From NCBI GenBank assembly GCA_025175895.1, contig CM045990.1, positions 59,459,704 to 59,523,703 on the forward strand: a stretch of 64,000 nt of DNA. Reading direction: 5' to 3'. Below are positions 56,443-64,000 of this stretch, one piece after another. A program made the position numbers and the translations under genes. Numbering within the stretch: position 1 is the first letter of the stretch; each line of letters opens with the position of its first letter. The notes beneath the pieces were generated by a model. It was not told where the DNA came from and did not search any database. It worked only from the letters and a program-made list of their open reading frames with translations. Source of the DNA: Wurfbainia villosa. Its lineage: Eukaryota; Streptophyta; Magnoliopsida; Zingiberales; Zingiberaceae.

Positions 56443-59426
56443 TGTTAGTGCAATCGACCCAGGTCATGATTGACCAGACTCAAGTTTAACTCGAGTATCA
56501 TTTTGATGTTTGACGATGAGTTGACCATTGTTTGACGATGAGTTATGTTGGTGCAGGGGCATCAGATAATCGAACCTAGGTTTTGATTATAAAAAAAGTT
56601 CAAAGTTAAGCTTTTATTGCTATCTCATGAGCTGTGTTAAGTGTACAAGAAGTATTTAAGCTAAGCCCAAGGTCAAGCGACACCTGGAGAATCTCAGGAC
56701 GAGAAACTATGGTGATCAGGCAACACCAGGAGAACCTTATAGAGTCGAGGAACCTTGGTGGAGACCGGAAGCTAAGCGACAGGTCAAAAGAACCAGAGGT
56801 AAGCACTGAGTGAAGAGTAATGGTGAGGTCGTGTCCTCCGTACGAAGACGAGCTTAGGCGATGATCCGACTAAGACTTCCAGGGAAAGGCCTAGGTCGAG
56901 ATCGGACGGTAAGGAGCCATCATAATGTCCATTACTTAGTAGTTCTGTGCTAACTCTTTGCTGCAAGTGAGTGACTAGGGCAACAGTCGACTGAAGGCTA
57001 TTGGAAATCGACTGATCCTACCATCAGTCGACTGCTCTTCAAACTGGTCAGCTCGAAAAAAAATCAAGATAAGCTCCAACAAAATTGGAGGGAAGAGGAG
57101 CTTTGACCCAGATATGGATCTCAACGAGCTAGGGTTTGAAGGGCTATAAAAGAAGGGGGTTTTCACCCTTTTGCATCATCTATTCTTGCTCCCAAAGTGC
57201 TCCAACAACGCTACGCTTCGACAACAACACTATGCCTCCGTAATGCCGATGAAACGCCGAGCTTTCAACCTTTGTCGTTAGTAGTCTTTACTTTTGTTGT
57301 CCTTCAATTTGTTTACTTTTCTTGTACTCAAAGTTTTCATCCTCGAGCTTTTGTCTTTTCGTTGTAATCGTTGTCTCCTACCTCCAACGAGGAGGAGACT
57401 TATAGTTGATTGTCCCTTCATATGTGGTCCAGGATCGCGGGGCCATGGAGTAGCAATCTTTCAATTGTGAACCAAGTAAAAACAAATCTCTTTACTTCTT
57501 ATTGTTTTATATTCCGTTGTGCATCACTCGAGTTTTAAATGAACGAAGAAAATTTTTGTACGATCGCTATTCAACCCCCCCTCTAGCGATTCTCTCGATC
57601 CAACAGACTATGGTTTACATGGGGTTGACCATATGATGGAAAGTCCAAGTCATGGGTACTTGGCAATGGTAAAGTCCAAGTCATGGGTACTTGGCAATAG
57701 TAAAGTCCAAGTTCTATGTACTTGGCATGGAAAGTCCAAGCATGGGGTCTTGGCAAGGGAAAGTCCAAGCATGAGTCTTGATATTTGGAAAGTCCAACAT
57801 AGAGTTGGCATGGAAAGTCCAAAGGTATAGTCTTGGCCCAGTAAAGTCCAAGGGTGGAGTCTAGGTAGCATAAATCCAATGGTTAGTGGCGTAAAGTCCA
57901 AGGGTGTAGTCTTGGCCACGTAGGTCCAAGTGTGTAGTCTTAGTTGTGAAAGTCCAAATCATGGGTACTTGACATTTGGGAAGTCCAAGGGTGTAGTCTT
58001 GGCCACGTAAGTCCAAGTGTGTAGTCTTGGTGGTGAAAGTCCAAGTCATAGGTACTTAGCAATTGGGAACTCCAAGGATTGATATGGGTGGCGTAAAGTC
58101 CAAGGGTGGAGTCTTGGCAGCATAAGTCTAATGGTTGGCAGTGTAAAATCCAAGTGTAGGTCTTGATAACGTAAGCCCAATGTGCCTTGGCGGTGTAGAC
58201 TCGGTTAGCATGACAATAGCCGATGGAATCACCTGAAGGTTAGCGTATAGATGAACAAGTCATGGATGACTTGGAGGGATCCGATAGGCGTGAGGCTGAT
58301 GGAGGTGGCTAGAAGACTTAGGTCTAGGCTAAGGGTGGTCTAGCAAGTATGAAGAGATCATACTTGGGGTGTTAAACCTCAGTGTAGAGGTATAGCAGTC
58401 GACTGCCAACTCGGTTTAGTTTACTGGGCTTCATTTGTGGGCAAACAGAAGCATGGTGATCTCGACCAGTGTCTCGACTTGGTTGTAGTCGAGGAGGCAC
58501 CTCGACTAGTAAGGGGTGTGCTTGGAGGTGGGACTTGGAAAGTCGAGAGAGTGTTATGGAAGCACTCGATTAGCGGTTCGACTGGAGTCCTAGTCGAGGC
58601 AATGCCTTGACTGGACCAGCACCTCGACTGGTTAGGGGACTGAGCATGAGAGGATTCACTCAAAAGTGAGGCCTCAACTAGAGGTCAATCGAGGCGGCGC
58701 CTCGATTAGACGAGTCGACTGACGCCTCAACTAGAGTCCCAGTAGAGGTTGTGCCTCGACTGACTGTGGGCAGACGACTGGTCAGTCGGCTATCGAAGCA
58801 GCAGTCGACTGGTGAGGTATCCGTTGAAGTTTTTTCAGTGTGGATCGAATTGTTATGAGACAACAACTACAAGAGCAGTCGACTGATAGGTATGAGCAAT
58901 CGACTGCTAGGCGAAAATCAGCCTGAGTTGCAGCTTTATAAGGAGCTCGAAGGGGAGGTTTTTGGCCATGGTTCTTGGGGCAATTTGGAGGGAAATTACT
59001 GCTGCATTCCAGACCTTCAAGAGCAAACCAAAACAATCAACAAGTAAGCAATCCAAAGCTCTTAGTGTAAAGTTTTCTTTACTTGTATTTGTGTATTGCT
59101 TAGTTTACTTGTTGTATTTCATTGTATTACTTTTGTAATCATTTGTACGAGGTTTCTCTACCTCTGGATTGTTCCGAGAAGAAGTGGTTGTATTAGTGGT
59201 GGTGTTTGCATCGCTAGGGCTAATTCTAGCTCAACCCATGGAGTAGGAACCCTAAGGTTTTGAACTAAGTTATATCTTGTGTTTTGGTGTGATTGTGTAT
59301 TTATTTTTTGTATTTCTATATTTCGCTATGCAAACGAACAAGCTGTAGATACAAGAACGATCAAATTCCGTTGAACGCACAAATGCGCTATTCACCCACC
59401 CTCTAGCAGTCATACGATCCCCAACA
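56443..59426 (+). repeat. Solo family A LTR, split by a solo C-like LTR
   Basis: It runs from TGTTAGTGCAATCGACCC to GATCCCCAACA with perfect target duplication ATATC (56438-56442, 59427-59431) and no internal region. Without the insertion it is about 1.92 kb, the longest family A LTR here, because the CCAAG/CTTGG hairpin array (57640-58180) is expanded. Palindromes are at 58395-58900, a TTATAAGG TATA-like box is near 58937, and the GAGGTTTCTCTACCTC block near 59150. Confidence 0.85.
56546..57605 (+). repeat. Solo LTR of a C-like Sirevirus
   Basis: 1,060 bases, TGTTGGTGCAGGGGCATC to CTCTCGATCCAACA, inside the family A LTR. The start and end match element C LTRs (TTTTGATTATA...AAGTTAAGCTT; ACCCCCCCTCTAGCG...GATCCAACA). 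A clear TATA box (GGCTATAAAAG) is at 57145. It contains two CAGTCGACTG palindromes (56987, 57018). The flanks (AGTTA and GACTA) are not identical, so the target duplication has decayed or been trimmed. Confidence 0.8.
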
Positions 59427-59431
59427 ATATC

Positions 59432-60366
59432 AACTCGGGGGGGGGGGGTCCAGTTGCATCATATACACCTTGGTTTAAATAACGAGAATGGTGTGAGGAA
59501 GCCAGTCGAGAGAATAAGATAAAAGCAACTCGGGAGAACTCGGGAGATAGGGGCAAGGTGATGTAAAAGCGAGGAGGTAACTAGGGAAAATAAGAGTTCC
59601 AGGGGAAGGCGTGGGTAGAGAAAAGGAAAGGTGCTCCTCATTGTGCTCTTTCGCGAGAGTTTGTTACGGGGTATAATAAACCAGAGCATTTATAGGACTC
59701 CACAGGAGATTCTTAAGAGTCTCTACTCACTAACATTGTAATCGAATGATTCTTCAGGTTAGGAGGGCTCTCCACATGGATGATGATTCAGATTTTTTTA
59801 CATACCAGCTAGCTCCAAGGATAACATGTATAAAATGAGAGAAGGAAGGGAGAGGAGGGGGATCGATTCCATTGAGGCAGAACCTCTACACACTGCCTCT
59901 CTCCCTCTTCCTCCCTCCGGTGGACCTGGCAGGCAAAGGAGTTTTCTGGCTGGCAACTAGTAGTCAAAGGAGGAATGGAGAGGAAAGGCGTAAGAAGGGA
60001 GGTGGAGAGTCTTATTAGCCTTATTCATTCCTTTACTTTGTACACAGTTCCTATCTGTAAGAGGTTTTCTCCACTTTCAGAAGTACTTCCGAGAAGGAGG
60101 GAATTTTATAGTAAAGGTGTCTAGCGCCGGAGCTCTCTCTTGTTGGTGAGGGGAAACTTCGCTTCCCCTTTTGACTCGGTCACTTGTTCATGGCGATCCC
60201 TTCTACGTCCCCAGAAAAAAAAAATTTATCCTTGACAAGAGGGATTGCCCAAGCAACCTTGTCATCGTCGTGCTATTCGTTTAGAGAATTCACTTGAACA
60301 AACTTGTTGTTCAAGCGACTAACCTCTGTTCCACGAATAGCCATGGAATAGACGATGTACGGATTG
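59432..60366 (+). other. LTR-like flank without a recognisable gene
   Basis: A G-run at about 59437-59448, TATAAAATG at about 59831, a polypyrimidine stretch (59895-59925) and the phrase AGAGGTTTTCTCCAC with CCGAGAAGGAGG (60071-60108) resemble the U3-R-U5 order and the conserved block of family A and C LTRs. The ends could not be fixed. After 60140 a short open stretch follows (starting MAIPSTSPEK) that I do not recognise. Confidence 0.35.
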
Positions 60367-60923
60367 CTGGCTTTTGTGTTTATGTTCAGGATCCAAGTAT
60401 TATTTAGCCACAAAACAGAATATATCATGCACATAATTGAAAAACAAATATAAATATGTTACAAAAGAGAATAGAGAATCGATATACCTCTCGATCTTTT
60501 ATTGTATGACCTTCCTCCTTTCGGACGTCGTGTGGGCGACGATCTATCAAAAGTTGAAGCTCTTAGATCACCAATCTTCCTTCCTTGCTCGTTCCGAGCA
60601 AGAGGAAGAATAGAAACAAGACTCTTCTCCTTCCTTTAACCAACCACCAAACTCCAAAGTTGGAGCTTGCCGTTGGCCAAGAAGGAAGAGGAGAATAGGT
60701 GAATGCCGACCAAAGCTCCAAGGGAGAACCCTAAGCCTAGGTTTTACCGGCCAAAGAGAGGGAGAGGGGCTACTTTGGATGCTGGCCAAGGAGGAAGAAG
60801 AGAATAAGGAATAAGTTTCCTTATTTGGTGTTGCCAACTCCAAACCCTAGCCTCCAAGCCTTGCCACCCAAAACCCTAATCCTATCTCTAATTAGATTCA
60901 AGTTGCCGCCCACCCCTTGCCCT

Positions 60924-60933
60924 CCTTTTATAG
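60924..60933 (-). promoter_or_regulatory. TATA box of element D LTR
   Basis: CTATAAAAGG on the minus strand, about 30 bases downstream of the 27-base repeat block, in a GC-richer context (GGGCAAGGGGTGGGCGG follows). Confidence 0.6.
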
Positions 60934-60960
60934 AGTTAGGGATAAGCCTTGTTTTAATCT

Positions 60961-61068
60961 CCACCATTGGTTCTAGGGATTTAATCTCAACCGTCGGATC
61001 TAGAGATTTAATCTCTACCTTTGGATCTAGAGTTTTGTTTCTATCCATTGGATCTAAGCTTCATGAGG
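60961..61068 (-). repeat. Four 27-base tandem repeats upstream of the TATA box
   Basis: Units begin at about 60961, 60988, 61015 and 61042, each with a core close to TTGGATCTAGAGATTTAATCT. The fourth is the most divergent. They lie on the upstream side of the TATA box for minus-strand transcription. Confidence 0.75.
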
Positions 61069-61994
61069 TTTTAATAGGCTACAATAGGGACCATGAGGAG
61101 GAGTTGGGTCTTGGCCACCCAATGGATCAAACCGACATAAAGTCCGATCCATTAATGATAATCCAATCCACTAAAGGATTATCATTGATCTACCTCACCA
61201 ACCCCCATAAGTTAATATGGGCTCCATATATTATATGTACATTTTCTCCCCGTGTTTAAGATCTCGAATGCCCGTCAATTAATTAATTTACTGACCATTA
61301 ATTAATCAACATCTAACTCCATGAGTAGTACCATTCAACCTTTTCATCATGTCAGACCAAGTCCACCTGCAGGGTTTACATGTTGAACCTTATGAGCTCC
61401 TCAAGGGGACATCATCATCCTAATATATAGGACACGATTTCCTCCTATAATCAACGACACACCATATAAATAATATCATCTCCCAACTTACCGAGCCTAT
61501 CGATTTAATCTATAAATCTCGCCCATTGGTAAATCAAATAGATGAATACTAAGTATATGTACCCGTTATTATATCGGGATTAAGAGTATGTACAATATAA
61601 TATCTGAGGTCTGATTCGATTATATAGTCAGCAATAAATCGAATCACTTCTAAGTCGGTCCTGCTCAATACACACAAAGTACACTAGTGTGATTCTATGG
61701 TCAAGACAAACCAATCCCAAATCACACTACAACCATTCCAATGGTTTGTCCAAAGTCATCTCGTTTGTGAGCCTTTACTTATACTTTACAAGGAACCGAT
61801 AACATGATCTCCTGTGTGACACCACACACCATGTTATCTACAATGTAATGTATTAGACAATATGCATAGCCATAAAAATATGTAAACAATGATCATGTGA
61901 TTCTTATTTCAAAATAAAGATGTTCATACAAAAGATAGACTTTTTAGTATACATTCCAACAATCTCCCACTTATACTAAAAGACTATGCTATCC

Positions 61995-64000
61995 TCAAAC
62001 TGCCATACATCTGATCCCCATTCCCTCCATATGCCTATCAAAAGCTCTCGCCGAAAGGGCCTTTGTGAAAAGATCTGTCAGGTTATCCTCCGATGCAATC
62101 TTGGCCACAACAACTTCTCCTCTCTTTATGATTTCTCATATCAGGTGGTACTTACGCTCTATGTGCTTACTTGTCTTATGGGCTCGTGGTTCCTTCGAGT
62201 TTGCAACTACACCACTATTATCACAATAAATTGTGATAGTTTTGGGCAAACTAGGAATCACATCCAAGTCCATCAGGAAGTTCCTGAGCCACACAACTTC
62301 TTTGGCCGCCTCAGAGGCTGCCACATACTCAGCTTCCATGGTAGAGTCCGCCACACATTTTTGCTTGACACTCCTCTATACAATGGCTCCACCTCCCAAA
62401 GTAAACACAAAATCTGAGGTAGACTTACTATTATCCCTATCTGATTGGAAGTCGGAATCCGTGTAACCCACAGAGAGTAATTGGTCTGCCTGGTAAACTA
62501 GCATATAATCCCTAGTCCTTCTCAGGTACTTCAATATATGTTTTACCGCAGTCCAATGTCCCTATCCTGGATTACTCTGATATCTGCTGACCATGCCCAC
62601 GACATAGCAGATATCTGGTCTCGTACATAACATCGCATACATGAGGCTTCCTATTGCCAAGGCATAAGGAATCACCTTCATCTCCTCTATCTCCTCAGAT
62701 GTTCTAGGACACATCTCCTTAGATAAAGGAACTCCATGCCTGAAAGGTAGAAAACCCTTCTTGGAGTTCTGCATGCTAAAACGATCCATAATCGTGTCTA
62801 TGTATGAAGCTTGGGATAAGCACAACATCCTTTTCCTGTGATCCCTTATAACCTTGATCCCAAGGATGTGTCCCACTTCTTTCAAGTCCTTCATATCAAA
62901 CTGTTTGGACAACCATACCCTTACGTCCGATAACACCTTGATATTGTTACCAATCAACAAAATGTCATTTACGTATAGTACAAGAAATACCACTATGTTT
63001 CCGTCACATCTCTTGTATACACAAGACTCATCTGGACTTTGAATAAATCCATAAGACTGGATTACCTCATCAAAGCGGATGTTCCAAGACCTCGAAGCTT
63101 GCTTCAATCCATAAATGGACCGATTAAGCTTACATACAAGATGCTCTTTGCCCTTCGCAATGAATCCCTCTGGTTGCTTCATATAGATGTTTTCCTCAAG
63201 ACTTTCATTCAGGAAAGCTGTCTTGACATCTATCTGCCACACCTCATAATCCATATGAGCTGCTATGCATAAGAGAATCCGGATAGACTTAAGCATGACT
63301 ACCGACGAAAAGGTCTCCTCATAATCGATACCCTCTTTCTGAGTATACCCTTTCGCAACAAGCCTCACTTTGAAGGTCTCAACCTTCCCATCTATTCCTC
63401 TCTTTCTTTTGTAGATCCACTTGCATCCAATGGTTTTTACACCATCGGGTGATTCTACTAGCTCCCATACCTGATTTGAATCCATAGATTCAATCTCAAC
63501 ATTCATTGCACTTTGCCAAGATACTGCATCTTTATCTTAGATTGCCTCGTCATATGTCCAGGAATCAAGTTCATGTTCGCCAGGGACCAAATCAGAAGAT
63601 TCTTCCAAAAACATGAATCTATCAGACTGTCTCATAACCCTCCCACTACGATGAGGTATCTCCTGTGTATCCTCTGTGACACGCGGTGCAGTGACTTGTG
63701 GTATATCCTCTTGTACCGGTGGTATTGAAGAAGTGACTTCCCCTTTTAATTCCTCCAGAACAATTTTACTCTTGGGCTTGTGGCTCATCACATAGTCTTC
63801 CTTTAAAAATCTGGCATTCGTGCTAACGATCACCCTCTGATCTCTAGGACTATAAAATAAACCACCTTTCGTTCCTCTAGGATATCCAACAAACATGCGT
63901 ACTTCTGTACGAAGTTTCAACTTACCAGCATCTGCCTTCAGCACATGTGCTGGACTTCCCCAAATCCGAATATGTCTTAAACTAGACTTTCACCCAGTCC
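61995..64000 (-). pseudogene. Element D pol: integrase end, reverse transcriptase, RNase H
   Basis: One minus-strand frame throughout, with stops at 63537-63539 (TAA), 62559-62561 (TAG), 62376-62378 (TAG) and 62136-62138 (TGA), ending at TGA 61995-61997. From high to low: the end of integrase (RIWGSPAHVLKADAG, VGYPRGTKGG), the linker to about 63540, RT with WQIDVKTAFLNESLEE and YVNDILLIGN, and RNase H with GYTDSDFQSDRDNS, STMEAEYVAASEAAKE and IYCDNSG. The RT motif is YVND where active enzymes have YVDD, so polymerase activity is lost irrespective of the stops. Upstream gag and protease lie beyond the window. Confidence 0.9.

Larger units (their letters stand above)
60367..61961 (-). repeat. 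3' LTR of element D (far end provisional)
   Basis: On the minus strand it starts TGTTGGAATGTATAC right after the polypurine tract. It probably ends AACACAAAAGCCAGCA at 60367, about 1.6 kb. It contains four 27-base repeats (60961-61068) directly upstream of a TATA box (60924-60933). The short ORFs inside (60568-60843, 60821-61259) are not considered genes; one of them simply translates the 27-base repeats. Confidence 0.55.
60367..64000 (-). mobile_element. Ty1/copia element D, 3' part, running out of the window
   Basis: Minus-strand element: pol from beyond 64000 down to 61995, polypurine tract AAGTGGGAGA at about 61963-61972, then the 3' LTR. A close relative of element B by RT and RNase H phrases and by LTR style. 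The 5' half lies outside the window, so intactness and target duplication cannot be judged. Confidence 0.8.

Noticed and set aside
59437..59448. G-run as a possible quadruplex or regulatory site
   Set aside because: A single uninterrupted homopolymer next to an insertion flank; most likely slippage, and no four-tract pattern is present.
60568..61259. ORFs within the element D LTR
   Set aside because: They translate the 27-base repeats and U3/R sequence of the LTR; no independent gene evidence.

Overview
This window is plant nuclear DNA, and it looks like a repeat-packed intergenic region around one ordinary gene. The evidence is the intron-containing RING gene with GT/AG splice sites, several LTR retrotransposon superfamilies nested in one another, MITEs, and AT-rich spacers. 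A monocot is my guess, from the Sirevirus-type elements, but the sequence does not prove it. There are no bacterial operons, no CRISPR array, and no tRNA or rRNA gene that I can support.

Layout. 1-5741: two internal regions and two complete LTRs of a non-autonomous family (here 'family A', LTRs mostly 1.3-1.9 kb, TGTTGGTGCAATC...CAACA), in head-to-tail array. 6579-12361: a Ty1/copia element ('B', + strand) whose gag-pol is one open frame broken only by seven stop codons, with its 3' LTR. 12362-33512: a decayed Ty3/gypsy element of Athila/Tat type ('G', - strand). A family A element (15744-31099, + strand, TSD TATCT) sits inside the zinc knuckle of G's gag. The 3' LTR of that element is in turn split by a Sirevirus-like copia element ('C', - strand, 21449-29947, TSD TTGGC). 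33513-37263: remnants of other repeats, including a 39-bp minisatellite split by a solo family A LTR (TSD AGGGA). 37264-39145: AT-rich spacer. 39196-48685: a RING-H2 gene resembling RFI2 (- strand), with a Tourist-like MITE, a hAT-like element and two hairpin elements in its introns. 48686-50339: upstream DNA. 50340-56302: the best-preserved family A element (TSD AGGAT). 56443-59426: a solo family A LTR (TSD ATATC) with a solo C-like LTR inside it. 60367-64000: the 3' LTR and pol of a second B-type copia element ('D', - strand), running out of the window.

How it works together. Family A carries LTRs, primer binding site, multiplied polypurine tracts and a gag-like ORF with zinc knuckles, a leucine-zipper stretch and a basic tail. 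All three copies that retain the tail end at the same point, before any protease, and none has integrase or reverse transcriptase. It therefore looks like a gag-only (TR-GAG type) parasite that would need enzymes from a Sirevirus such as C, with which it shares LTR termini and the repeated AAGGGGGAG tract. The two findings I rate highest are this family and its LTR architecture: a tandem array of short CCAAG/CTTGG hairpins plus clusters of the palindrome CAGTCGACTG. Only the RING gene is a plausible functional host gene, and its central exon(s) were not found. Coordinates may be off by one or two bases in places.
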